From contig NC_073691.1 in NCBI RefSeq assembly GCF_029784155.1, forward strand, positions 135,156,394-135,220,393: 64,000 bases of DNA, written 5' to 3'. Of the stretch, positions 10,801-21,315 are shown piece after piece (position 1 is the first letter of the stretch; every line of letters begins with the position of its first letter). Source of the stretch: Uranotaenia lowii. Taxonomy: Eukaryota; Arthropoda; Insecta; Diptera; Culicidae. Made by a program: the position numbers and the translations under genes. The notes under the pieces are model-generated. The model was not told the DNA's origin, ran no database searches, and worked only from the letters and a program-made list of their open reading frames with translations.

Positions 10801-12492
10801 GAACCATCTTCAGGTGCGATAAAATTAGAAATCTGCTCTTTTTTGCTGCCTAAAGTTTTGTTTTATGGTTCCGTTTGCTTGTTGAAAAGCTCAACCATGT
10901 ACACCTTAATTGTCGGTGGCCCGCGCAAATTCGCGGAGAGAAGATTAAACTCGTTGGAAAACGAAAAACTAACGCGCGGCGCTTAAAGGTTCATCGAGTT
11001 CATCAACGACGACGCGTATGCTGTACGCCACCTATGTATGTAACCTACCTGAATGCGGCTCTCGGTACTTAGATACCTACTTGTTGCATCAGCTTCCGTG
11101 ATCTATCATTTTGGAATCTTAAAACGCCGACCATTATCAACGTATTACGGCAGGAACCGGACTTAAAAAATATATTCACATATTTCACGTGAAACGAAAC
11201 TTGGCACGGTTGGATGAGTACCCGTGGAACTTTTTCTTTCCCTCTATCACTTTCGCTCAAAACCGTCTGACCCGTGGCCACAAATCAAATGTCATCCCCT
11301 GTGTGGTTTGTTGGCAAATATCCGAGAAAATCTATAAGATGGATGTGTATATAAAAATTTAATAATGATCTTTGAACCCTTTAAGAAAAGTTATGTTTTC
11401 CAAACTTTAATAACTATCAACCATCCTTTCAGTCGTTATTTGTTAACTTATTTTTTGCAATTTGCACCAATTCAACTAGAGTTGGATAACTTAAAAATAT
11501 ATCGCAAACTTACTGTTGTTTGATCATAGTGAAATCGTTGCTGGCAAAATTCGACGCTCTGAAGTTTCAAAATAGCACCTTCCATTGAAAGCAATTGCTG
11601 TCTTCATTTTAAAGCAGCACGTGCCATTTCTGAGCACTTTCTCTGTGACCCAAAAATAAATCAACCACACCACACAAATCTGATTCATCCGAATGTCCTA
11701 GCACAAAAGCGGCATTGAAAAACGCCAATCCGAAAGTGAATAACAAGTTTAAACACCTTTTCCACTTACATCGACCCAATCCTAGCTCGGTCACATAAAA
11801 GCCTAATAAATAAAAATTTCCACTAATCAAATGTACGATTATCAGTTGGAGCCGGAAAAAAGATGTGTACTTTTCCCCCAATCGAGCTGTTTGAGTGTGC
11901 TCCCAATTTCACCTCTGGGCCGTCCAAAGTTGTATTCAATTATCGGTAGCAAAAAAAAACCGTCCGAATTTCTCCGCTAAGCGATTACATCCAGTTATGT
12001 TGCGATTTGGTGAGCTTGATTTTTATTTTTTCATCACTTCAAAAGATTTCCCTTCCACTAATGACATTGCAATAAATTAAATCTAATACGAGAGTTTCCC
12101 GCCTGAGGAGGGTTGGAATGGTTACGTAAACGCTATGTGATTGAGCCACCTCAGCTATATGGGAAGCTAGACCCCACCCCCTCTAATGATCGTTTTCTGT
12201 ATCAGCAGTATTTGTTTTGATTTGCGGGCTCTATTTTTTGGGAGGTTTAATGATGGCTCGTGAAACAAATGTGCCTCTTAAAAATTGTTTGATCCGCAAT
12301 AATTGGTGGGTGATGTAAAAGGTTAAAAGTCGTCAATTAGATGAGGCAATGCTGGATGCCTTCACCTGCTTTAAAACAGAGTCAATATTAAAATTAACTT
12401 ACCTATAATTAAATTACAATGCAATCAAATTGAGACATTGCTAGGAGCGCTTGAAATTAACGCACATGCATAGGTGTTCGGCAATTTCACTC
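7893..12492. other. Long stretch without supported genes
   Basis: AT-rich DNA. The segment 9900-10095 iterates TTACATCG/CGATGTAA and has the look of a motif-iterated MITE. The open frames at 9954-10337 and on the minus strand at 11609-11881 have no recognisable domains. Nothing else stands out. Confidence 0.4.
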
Positions 12493-12519
12493 ACACAATC
12501 AAAACATTGTAGAACATTG

Positions 12520-13662
12520 TAAATGTGTTAGAAAGAAGTCTTGCATCCACAAGAAGTTCCGGGAGAAACTCGCCAGCGTGATGGCGATGTTCGTCAAGGC
12601 AAACCGAGCGGTTGTGAGCCTGCTCACCGCACCGGAGTGTTGGAAGAAGGCACGTTAGGACGTGGTGACCCCTCTGCAGGCAGATACAATTCAGCTGAAG
12701 AAGGTTACCGTCTGCGTGCAGACGGATGGCGATAGGAAGTTTGCCGGAAACGGCAAACGAAAAAGAGCGTCTCCAGCGGAGACGAGACCTGGAGCCCTGG
12801 AAAAACGAGCCCGGGATCATAAGGTTCGGCAGGATCCAGGCGAAAATGAGAAAAAGCTGGATGCTAAGTTCCTGAAGCGCCAACTCAGGGATAAGGGGAG
12901 GCGTTGATGGTAAAGGCACCGGAAGGTACCTACACCGATGTCTTTGGGCAGATGAGGACTAATGATAGGCTGGTGGACCTAAGAAGGGATGTGAGGAGAA
13001 TGCGTCGAATACGCTCAGGCGAGATCTTTCTCGAACTGCTACGTGGCTCAACTGTAAAATGCGCTTTGTATAGTGTACTTACGCAGGAAACAGTTGGCGA
13101 GGCGGCGGAAATCCATGCCCTGAGCACCACGGTTACCGTTCCGATTGAGAACCTGGACGAAATAACCATGGATGTTGAGCTCAAGGAAGCGCTGAAGAAT
13201 CTGTGTATTTCGGTCAGAATGCGGTAAGGGCCTCCCAAATCCGGGACACAAATGGCGTTCGTGAAACTTCCGGTTGCGTCAGCAAACGCAGCACTCAAGT
13301 GTGAGCGGCTAAAGGTGGGGTGGTCTATCTTCCAGTTAGCCATCCCCCAGCAACCGGAAATGTGTTTCCGTTGTGTCGAGTACGGGCACAAATCATTCGC
13401 CTGCAAGTGCATCGATAGGAGTGGTTTGTGTTGGCGGTGCGATGAAGCCGGTCATCAGGCGGCTAGTTGCACCAAAGATGCAAAATGTCTACACTGCGGT
13501 GGAGGACACAGGGCTGCCAACCCTAGGTGCCCCGCCTTTCAACAGGCGACGGCTGCACCTTCGCGGGGACAGAAGCGGTTCAGATCAACTTCAACCACTG
13601 CCACTCAGCACACCAGCTGTTGCGGCAGATGGCATTTGAGGAAAAGTTGGACGTGGCGTTAG
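12520..13662 (+). pseudogene. LINE ORF1 (gag-like) with three CCHC knuckles
   Basis: Pieces lie in more than one frame: about 12541-12907 (basic, Lys/Arg-rich), 12904-13227 (RNA-recognition-like region with TVTVPIENLDEITMDVELKE), and 13252-13662 (KLPVASANAALKCERLKVGW followed by the knuckles). Knuckles: CFRCVEYGHKSFAC, CWRCDEAGHQAASC and CLHCGGGHRAANPRC. The stop between the second and third pieces (13225-13227) is a single-codon lesion. In R1-type elements this protein binds element RNA. Confidence 0.85.
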
Positions 13663-14402
13663 TGGCAGACCCGTATCGCAGGACCTCAGATGGCAGTAAT
13701 TGGGTAATCGATAAAACCAAACTGACCGCGATATGGGTTACAAGAAAATACCCCATACAAGAAGTGGTGTCTGCCGGAAAGGAAGGCTTCGTGATAGCCA
13801 AGGTCAACGGGATCTTCGTATGTAGCTGCTACGCCCCCCTGAGGTGGTCTTTGGAGAGGTTTGGCGTCATGATGGACAGAATCGTTGAAAGTTTCACGGA
13901 CAGGAGCCCCGCTGTGATAGGCGAAGACTTCAACGCGTGGGCCGTAGAATGGGGTAGTCACACTCGGCAACCTATCTACTGGGGGTCTACGTAAATCGCG
14001 GACCTGCGTACTAGCTGCCTATGGGCCCCGTCAGCGAGAGCGGAGCAAAGAGTACCCTACGCAATTTCGAGGTCTGCCCTCTGCATGACGCCAACGACAA
14101 CCCCTGAGGCGACGCTTACAGGATTGTTATGGCCAAGACGTGGAGCGGGGGTGTGCCACAGGAAACGTGTCTGAACAAACTGCGTGAAATCATCAACGAG
14201 CTGTTCCCACAGCACGACAAAGTTTATGGCTGAGGGTCCCATATGACTGGGACAAGAGTGAAGAGGAGCAGATTTCGCTGGAGGAACTACGGGACATGTT
14301 CCGATCATCACTACAACAATAAGTGGATGAAAGAGTCTTTCCAGACGTGTGGAAGCGGCAGGTCCTGTGAGCCGGCGCCGAGTCCTGTTGAAAAACTCAA
14401 TC
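13527..14402 (+). pseudogene. LINE ORF2: endonuclease and start of reverse transcriptase
   Basis: The frame 13527-13994 overlaps the end of ORF1. It includes LDVALVADPYR, the exposed IWVTRKYPIQ strand, VCSCYAPL, and DFNAWAVEWGS, the conserved endonuclease motifs of R1-like elements. After the stop at 13992-13994, disordered frames to about 14400 still show ELFPQHDKV, SEEEQISLEELRDMFRSS and VFPDVWKRQ, which precede RT domain 1 in this family. The element is cut before the RT catalytic residues. Confidence 0.82.
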
Positions 14403-15105
14403 CCTGGAACCAAAATGTCGACGTCCCACGGTTCGGCGACATTCTGTAGAACTAGTTCCCGATATGTATTTTGGTTGATCTTCACTTTTTCAGGGACAAA
14501 AACCAGCGGAGTCCGGCCATCACGGGTGATTCCGGCCCAAACCATCACCGATGCTTGTTTCTGTCGCCAAGTGGTCGTCAGCAAGTCGGCATGGCTTCGT
14601 GATCTGTCCGGCAACCAAACTCTGTCGTTCTGCATACTAACGAACTGCTGTATGGTGAAGAGTTTCTCGTCGTTAAACACGATATTCTTCAACCTTCCTT
14701 CCGCGGCCCTCTTCAACAGCGCCTTCGCTCTTTTTACCCGTTCTTGTTTCTGCTTCACCGTATGGTCTTGAACCTTTTGGATCTTGTAAGTCTTGGTCTG
14801 AAGTTTATCTTTCAGGATCCGACGGAGACTTCGATCCGATGTGTTGAGATCCTCTGCCAATTTAGTGACACTTCGACGAGGATTTCTCTTAAGGCACTTC
14901 TTGACAATCTTCGCCATGGCAGGTGTCACCACAGTAGGTCGGCGTCCCCCACCATACCGTTTTTTGGCACTTCTGGTCTCCGGGTATCCTTTAACTGTAC
15001 GGTATGCAAAACTTCTGCACACAATCGGACAGCTTACGAACTATGTCCTTCTGCCGTTTGCCAGCTAGGAACAACCACAGCGCTACGTTTCTGTTCGAGA
15101 TCCAT
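14403..15105 (-). pseudogene. Mariner-type transposase, N-terminal two thirds
   Basis: On the minus strand ATG at 15105 starts MDLEQKRSAVVV; a one-base loss soon after shifts the frame into LAGKRQKDIVRKL, and the long frame then runs from 15022. It shows a helix-turn-helix DNA-binding region (VVTPAMAKIVKKCLKR, RSVTKLAEDLNTSDRSLRRI), the first catalytic Asp in NIVFNDEKLFTI, and SVMVWAGITRDGRTPLVFV. It breaks off after EPWDVD, so the second Asp and third acidic residue are gone; the rest of that frame down to 14057 is antisense LINE. The motif style resembles the ITmD37E group described in mosquitoes, but spacing to the third acidic residue cannot be checked here. Confidence 0.85.
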
Positions 15106-15149
15106 TTTTTCGGATAACACCTGTTTACAAAAGTAACACTTACATCCAA

Positions 15150-15505
15150 CAGAAGTGTCAGGTGTCTTGATTTTTTAGGATTTGTCCTGATTTTTTTTGA
15201 AAACGCTTGAATTGTCCTGACTTTTTAAAAATGACCTTTAAAACGTCCTGATTAGTCCTGCTTTTATGAAATATCTAAACAATATCTAAATTTATTGTGA
15301 AATGGTGAGAAAATCAAACAAATCTTTAATCAAATAAATCTTTGGTTCAAATGATATTTAACTAGTGTTTTTCGACACTAACTTCAGGCCATCCTAGGGT
15401 CTTCTCGCTTTAGTTGCATAATTTGAGGCGTCATCAGCACCTGTATTATGTATTAAGTTATCAATTTACTGGTGTCCTGAAAATTCCTGATTTTTGGCAC
15501 CTCTG
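15150..15505. mobile_element. hAT MITE with perfect 8-bp TSD
   Basis: Ends CAGAAGTGTCAGG and TTTTTGGCACCTCTG are terminal inverted repeats. The octamer ACATCCAA occurs immediately before (15142-15149) and after (15506-15513). The interior is built from GTCCTGATTTTT and variants. It is the same family as 5889-6145, and it lies in the upstream flank of the mariner remnant. Confidence 0.9.
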
Positions 15506-15513
15506 ACATCCAA

Positions 15514-18189
15514 TGATAGCTAAGACTTAATGTAAACAAAGCGACGAGGGATGCAACGAGTGCAACGAAATAATTACTGTTGAAGTAATGTAGCAGTTCA
15601 ATTGCCGTACCCTGTACATCATACAAAAAATTCGCGTAGTCAGAAATTTTTTTGGTTTCTTTAGTTATTTTTAATTTTACAAAAACATGCGACTTTCACC
15701 CTCCTTAGAAAACTGGATAGCTTGCAACAAACTTGGTTTTTAATGAAAAATATGAAAACGTATGAAAATTTTAAGTTTATGATAAATTGCAGTAAGATTT
15801 TATTCTGTTAAAACTTATTTTCACATTTTTTGCTGAAAATATGGATGCTGCAAACATTTATGGGTAAAAAATAATACAAAAAATTCTAAGAGCTGAAATC
15901 ATAAAAATGAATGTTTGAATGAGAGAGAAATTTCAATGTTTACAAACGCGTATTGTTAAACATTCATATTCCAGCATATGGAAACGAGATTTACATTTCT
16001 TTATACGAGATTTTTATACGAATTATGTTGAATTTTACCCCAGACACCTAATTGAATTATAAAGATATTTATTCAAAAAATTGAGTGCTTGGTTGAAGAA
16101 TATTTTTACATCAACAGTGTTGGTATAAGATGAGGAAATCATTAAAAAGTTTGTATGTGATATTATATTGCCAATCCGTCATACCTTATTGGTAATTTTT
16201 TTTACGGCATCGCAAAATGTTAAATTTTGTACATTTATCGCTCAATTTTCCAAACTTCATATAAAAATCATAAACTTTAAAACACTATCTTTAGATGCGA
16301 GAAATTATGTCATCATAATTTTGTAATCATTAAAAGATAACTCCATAACAAAACATTGAAAAATTGAATCAGGGTGGTGTTATATAAATTTTACATCTAA
16401 CCCCGCTGTTTCATGATGCCCCGTTTGACGGTAACCTATACATTACAAACTTCGCTTCAAGCTGTCTTTGAAATGACGATAATCAATTGGGTTATAATCC
16501 GGAAGGCTAAGAATTTCTAAAAGTCCTCCTATGATATCAAGACAAAAAACAATGAAATGATTTTAGAATGATCAACTTGAGTTCCTCATGTTTTGAAACC
16601 AAGGGATGTTATGGTAAATTTTGACACTGATGACAGTTGACAGTTAAATCTTGATTTTTCAAATCTCTAGAAGCATAAAGATTAAGATTTTTTCAAGTAA
16701 AATTTTCAGATCAAGAAATAAATTTATCACAGTAACGTGAAATTAATTGATCCCATAAGATGTTGAAAAACAAGTCTTCTCAAACATGTTAGAAAATAAG
16801 CTCGCCTCACGCGGTAATTAGTTCCATTATCACATTTCATTCTACGATACTACATGACTTTCACGAATTTAAACTAATTTTTAATTGTCAATTTCGATTT
16901 GCAATTTGCAATTTGCAAATCTTGACACACAAACCCCTACCTCTTCTTTCAAATTGGTTCTAATTAAAGGAGAAGTGTCGGATATACCATTCCACATTTT
17001 ATGCTGATATGAAATATTCTTCAAGCAACCAATTAAACCCTCATTTTTATTCTGTGTTTCGATATAATCTACTACTTTTTATTAGTGATTTTCAGCTAAA
17101 TTGTGAGTGTAAACTAACTTTATTTAAAATTTTAAAATCTGGAAATTTAATCCACAAGCAATTTGCATTTGTATTTGTATTATCCTTTTCTGAATCTTGA
17201 ATCTGCATTCTAAACCTGAATTCTCAACATGAATCCAAAAATTAAGCTTTGAATCTGTATCCGAATTTTTATACAATTTTTTAAATGAACAAAAAAAACT
17301 ATTTCTGAATCTTAATTCCAGATCAGAATATATTGAGCCAAGTTAATGAACCTATTATTTATATTTCGTAGATCAGGTTTCATCTAAATTCGCTATTCAA
17401 ATTATTTATTTCTAATCTGTAATGTGAATCTCAATCAGAATAATCGAAAATTGGAAAATATGTGACAACATATTTATTTGTACATCAAATCATGGTTCGG
17501 TTCATTGTTTTATAAGTGAGTTTTGACTTATTAACATTAAAATTTCTGTTTAATGATATCTAGAACCTCAAAACTGACATAGTATTACGAATAATGATTC
17601 TCCTTCATTTGATAGTTCGATTTGGTAAAACGTGTTTTCCGAAGTTACATCCAAGCAGTTTATCGTCATCCATAAATTTCTAACGTCCACGCCCGGTATA
17701 TGTATCAAATCAGCGTATAATTGTTATTATCAGCAAATTAACTGACTGATCACTCAATCACCATACTTTACGTAACAATCTGAATTCCGGTTCGCCGAGA
17801 GAAAGTCAATCTACAATGAAGCCACTAATTTCTTACAATCACTTCGAATTAGATACCGCGCATGAGACAACTCCATTTAGCCAGCACCTCTGAAAATTGT
17901 TATCCTCAACCACAGACTCCGAACAAATCAGACAATTAATTAAAAGTATACCCCAACATCGACGGTTGAAACAAACTGGCAGGCGGCCCAGCATCTTCGG
18001 AACGACGGAATGCAGATCAAGTAGATTGTGAATGTGAACATTTCCATTTCCACCAGCCAAAGTTCGTCTTATGGATGCGGAAAAATTTCCTGCCATTGAA
18101 TTCGCGTGGGCCCACGATAATCCACCTGCCATCAACTCGAGTTCGGCGAGGTGCAATCCAAATATGCTAATTATAATCTTTATTTTTTA
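15514..18189. other. Gene-free AT-rich stretch
   Basis: No supported frame. Near 16381-16432 lies an end-fragment of a MITE (GATGCCCCGTTTGACGGTAA) that recurs inverted near 55151. On the plus strand near 18050-18180 a short frame (KVRLMDAEKFPAIEFAW) follows an acceptor-like CATTTCCACCAG, but it is too short to call. Confidence 0.4.
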
Positions 18190-18463
18190 TCAAAACACAT
18201 GTGAAGCGTAATGGGAAGGAGGATGATGGTAATTCAAACTAGGAAGAGCGCGAACCGAGGGTACGGTTCCAATCTCCCCCACCTTATCGTCCCACCATTC
18301 AAGTAACCATTCATAGATGATAAGTGCAAAAAGTTGACGGAAAACCGAAAGGTGAAGGTGCAAAGCTGGGTCCATCCATTGTTTTCCAACCTCAAGCATG
18401 CGAGCATTCATCGAGTCAGCGACGCGACGTCGAAGACCTTTACATTTCTCCTCTGTTATAATC
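18190..18463 (-). CDS. Candidate small gene, terminal exon
   Basis: On the minus strand a TATA box (TATATATA, 18570-18563) precedes a short possible exon ending AAACACAG at 18517, followed by a 53-bp intron (GTGAAC ... TTTTTTTTTTCTAG) and an exon from 18463. The exon frame is open to TGA at 18192-18190, and AATAAA (18184-18179) follows six bases later. From the first in-frame ATG (18411) the product would be 73 residues: MNARMLEVGKQWMDP..., with a hydrophobic stretch FRQLFALIIYEWLLEWW. Without an upstream ATG the true start is unclear. The compact promoter-intron-polyA arrangement is the main support. No family is recognised, and a non-coding transcript is possible. Confidence 0.35.
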
Positions 18464-18894
18464 CTAGAAAAAAAAAACCTCGTTTTAAGCCAGTCTGATG
18501 TGACGATTTTGTTCACCTGTGTTTCGGTCGAACGTAGTGTGTGGAAATGTTGAATGGGAAAATATATATAGGACGAACAAATTCACCTGAAAATTACAAA
18601 TATTAGCCAGAGTTGCCAATTGCTGATCACAAGTGGTTTTTTTAATATATTTAAAATACATACTTAATTAATTGAACATCAGGATTCAAACTTTAATCAC
18701 CAAAGAGTGATTAGACCCGTATGCTACAAAAAGATTTAATACCTTTAGAGAGGGTTTCTTAGAACCTTTATTATTTGCTCTTCGCAGATATTTTTTTGAC
18801 ATCTTTCCGGATTCAGAGATCGATTTTAAATTTGAAACTTGACCGTCAATAAATAAAGTTAAGTTTTTTTGTAAACAATTGCAATCACATCATA

Positions 18895-19154
18895 TGAGGG
18901 CCTCAAAGCCAAAGGGGTATTAGTGCACAAAAGCTACTTTCGAGATAGCACGCTTCAAAGTTTCTTTGATGTGCGATTTTCCATATACTTTTTGGGAAGT
19001 TTTAGTGTTTTTCCGTTCCAAAAATTATGAAGATAAAATTATAAAAATCTAAAATAAGCACTGAATGAAGATTTTAATACAACTAATTGCTTAGAGTGAT
19101 TATCTCAAAAATGATCATTTTTGCAATTACACCCCTTTGGCTCCAAGAGCTTCA
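18895..19154. mobile_element. TA-flanked MITE, about 260 bp
   Basis: TGAGGGCCTCAAAGCCAAAG at the left is the imperfect inverted match of CCCTTTGGCTCCAAGAGCTT at the right, both bordered by TA. A related end (TACCTCTTTGGCTTGAAGGA) occurs near 21799. No coding capacity. Confidence 0.6.
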
Positions 19155-19317
19155 TATATAAGCCAATATGTCAGAGCTTTTTTTTTTCTCAGAAAAATAG
19201 AAATTAATACAGACAAAGAATTAGTTACTACAGCACCATCTACTAGCAGGAGAAAAATTCAGGACGAAAAAAGAATATTTCAGGCAAAATGGGAGTGAGT
19301 TATTGATATTAAACAAA

Positions 19318-19850
19318 ATAATCTGCTTGATATGTAATTTCAGCATAAGTGTACCAAAAGAGTACAATGTCAAAGGACACTACTCTAGCGACAAAAAAAC
19401 TTATGATGCTTACACGAGAAATTTGTTGCCGGAATTCTTGCTATGTTTGCAAGTACCTATCTATGTGAGCAGTTTTTTTCCATAATGAAAGCTACAAAAA
19501 CTCCTCATTGTTCGAGATTAACTGATACAAATTTATCATCAATAATAACAGTGTCAGTGCCAAATAAACTTCAACTTGATATTAATGAACTAGTATCTCA
19601 GAAAAGATGTCAATCATAAGTACAATAGATATAATGCATTATAATATAAGAATGTTAAACATTAAAAGCTTTAATAAAAATTTAACGCAAAATTTCATTC
19701 CAAGTTTACTTTTAACTATATTCCATTGTATTGTATCTAATCTTCGCGAAACTAATATGTTATGTTTTCTAGCTGATTTTGGCTGCGGCCCTCTACGTCG
19801 TAGAAAATTTTTAATGCGGCCCGCACACCTAAACGAGTTTGACATGCCTG
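19318..19850 (+). pseudogene. Deleted hAT transposase (BED finger plus dimerisation domain)
   Basis: The first part reads CLICNFSISVPKEYNVKGHY, resembling a BED-type zinc finger. A different frame from 19443 then reads MFASTYLCEQFFSIMKATKT ... RLTDTNLSSII ... LVSQKRCQS, the C-terminal dimerisation domain of GTF2IRD2/ZBED-like hAT transposases, ending with TAA at 19618. The catalytic core between them is missing. About 230 bases further on, GCGGCCCGCACACC and GAGTTTGACATGCCTG (to 19850) look like the right end of this hAT group. The left terminus was not found. Confidence 0.75.
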
Positions 19851-20070
19851 GTCTAATCCGTATTTTAGGTGACTACATCCTCCTTCTTCAATTTATGCTA
19901 CTTTTCCGTCCAATACTTCTCCTTTGAAAGAAACTGAGGGCAATATAGTGGATACAGCAGCTGTTTCAAAATTAATAAAACTTGATATTTTTGAGCGATT
20001 TTAGTGGAATTTCTGCTCGAAAAATCTGACAACAACGAAGCAAAACCATCATGAGAATGAACTTCAAGTA
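19851..20070 (-). pseudogene. Decayed copy of the 53338-53640 ORF
   Basis: On the minus strand the frame reads LKFILMMVLLRCCQIFRAEI, aligned with IKFNLMMVLLNFCQVLPADI at 53.6 kb; DNA blocks such as CAAAACCATCATGAGA and TTTGAAAGAAACTGAGG are shared. The frame breaks by small indels and stops. The locus is interrupted by the insertions 20071-23604 and 23627-25357 and resumes at 25366, where similarity to 53665-53935 continues patchily. Confidence 0.6.
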
Positions 20071-20400
20071 CAGGCGCGGTCCTATGGGGAGGGGGGGGGG
20101 GGTGATCGGGGTGATCACCCCCCCCCCCAAGCGGCAAAGAACCGTTACGAAGTACTCGTAAACGCTGGATTTTATATAAAAACTAAGAACTTTTCTTAGT
20201 AGGTGTTCTTTCGAATTTTCAAATTTTTCCACTTCGTGGGGGGTTTGTTTTATTTATTAATCACTTAATAGCTTAGAATTTTAAAAAAGTAAGTCCGCCA
20301 AACTAAAACAGCTGAAACTTGCAATTCCCTGGACCGAATTTCATCAAATAACTTTTGTTGAGGAAATTAAAGCGTTGAATTTGAATTTGCTGACCTTATA

Positions 20401-20840
20401 CACTGCCGGCCATTAGTTTGGGATCACCCCCTCAAAAAAAAAAACTAATTTGTTTGGCCATATCTCAGTAATCTTATGACATTGCAATTCTTTTGATGTC
20501 GTTCTAAAGTCGATGAGCGAAACCTTCTTCGTATTTTATTGGCAAAATGTATATGTTAACATAATATGACTTAAACTCGGCTCAAAGTTGGAAAATATCC
20601 TAAAAATCGCACTTTTTATTTAAACCCGATCAGTTGAGGATTGGGTGGACCGAATTTAAAAATTTAAGACGCATTTGAATCTTTTTTCATAAATATCAAA
20701 ACCAATTTTTTTTTAATTTTGTGCTTAGAATTTGCATAGTGCCTTAAATAGATAAAAAGCTTCTTAAGATATCGCTCAAAAGTTTGAGCTCACTCCTCGG
20801 TATGGTGTGTCGGCAAAAAGTTTGGGATCATGCGAAACAT
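20401..20840. repeat. Tc1-like terminal fragment
   Basis: CACTGCCGGCCATTAGTTTG follows TA at 20399, and a related block GTCGGCAAAAAGTTTGGGAT occurs near 20808. This resembles ends of Tc1-like elements with internal direct repeats. The full extent is unresolved. Confidence 0.4.
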
Positions 20841-21180
20841 GCAATTCAATTTTGTGCGTATCTCTGTCATCAAACAACGTTTCGCTTATCTGATAAATTA
20901 TCTTTAATGCTGATGAGTTTTTTTTCGCTTTTTGGATATTTAGTGAAAATGTTTTTTCAGACTAACTTCGTTAAAACTTTAGCCTTAGTTTGATCATTCT
21001 TTGATAATGTTCACCAAATAGTCTGTATGTTCATTAAGTACCTGCAAACTTGTTTCGACCATAACTTTGTTATCTTACAAGTTATTGCAGATCAGTTTGG
21101 CTCCATGTTTGATGGATCAACATATCTCGATCCTTTTTAGAAGAAAAAAAAGACTTGAGCCTTTAAGTGTTAAATAACCT

Positions 21181-21315
21181 TTGGGGCCGTTCAGATACCA
21201 CGTGGACAAAAAAATGAAATTTTTACCCCTTCTCCCTCTCCGTGCACAAGTATGGATATTTGGCAACCCCTTCCCCCCTTCCTTAGATGTCCACCTGAAC
21301 AGATTCGGTTTTTGT
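21181..21315 (+). repeat. Dispersed repeat, copy 1 (second copy at 55515)
   Basis: GGGCCGTTCAGATACCACGT then GTGGACAAAAAAATGA and a C-rich block match 55515-55640 (GGGCTGTTCAGATACCACTT, GGACAGAAAAATGA, CCCCTCC). Probably ends of a MITE. Confidence 0.55.

Larger units (their letters stand above)
12493..14402 (+). mobile_element. R1-like non-LTR retrotransposon, broken
   Basis: Contains ORF1 with three CCHC knuckles and an overlapping ORF2 with an APE-type endonuclease and the start of reverse transcriptase, the order and overlap seen in R1/LOA-type LINEs. Several frameshifts and stops interrupt both ORFs. It stops at about 14402, where a reverse-oriented mariner remnant begins, and the remaining RT is not found elsewhere in the window. 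Confidence 0.85.

Noticed and set aside
11609..11881. Minus-strand frame with a hydrophobic, signal-like segment (LLFTFGLAFFNAAFVLG)
   Set aside because: The Met is far upstream of the hydrophobic part and there is no promoter or family. Weak evidence for a gene.
14057..14402. Last part of the 321-codon minus frame as transposase
   Set aside because: After EPWDVD the frame runs into antisense LINE sequence, so it is not transposase.
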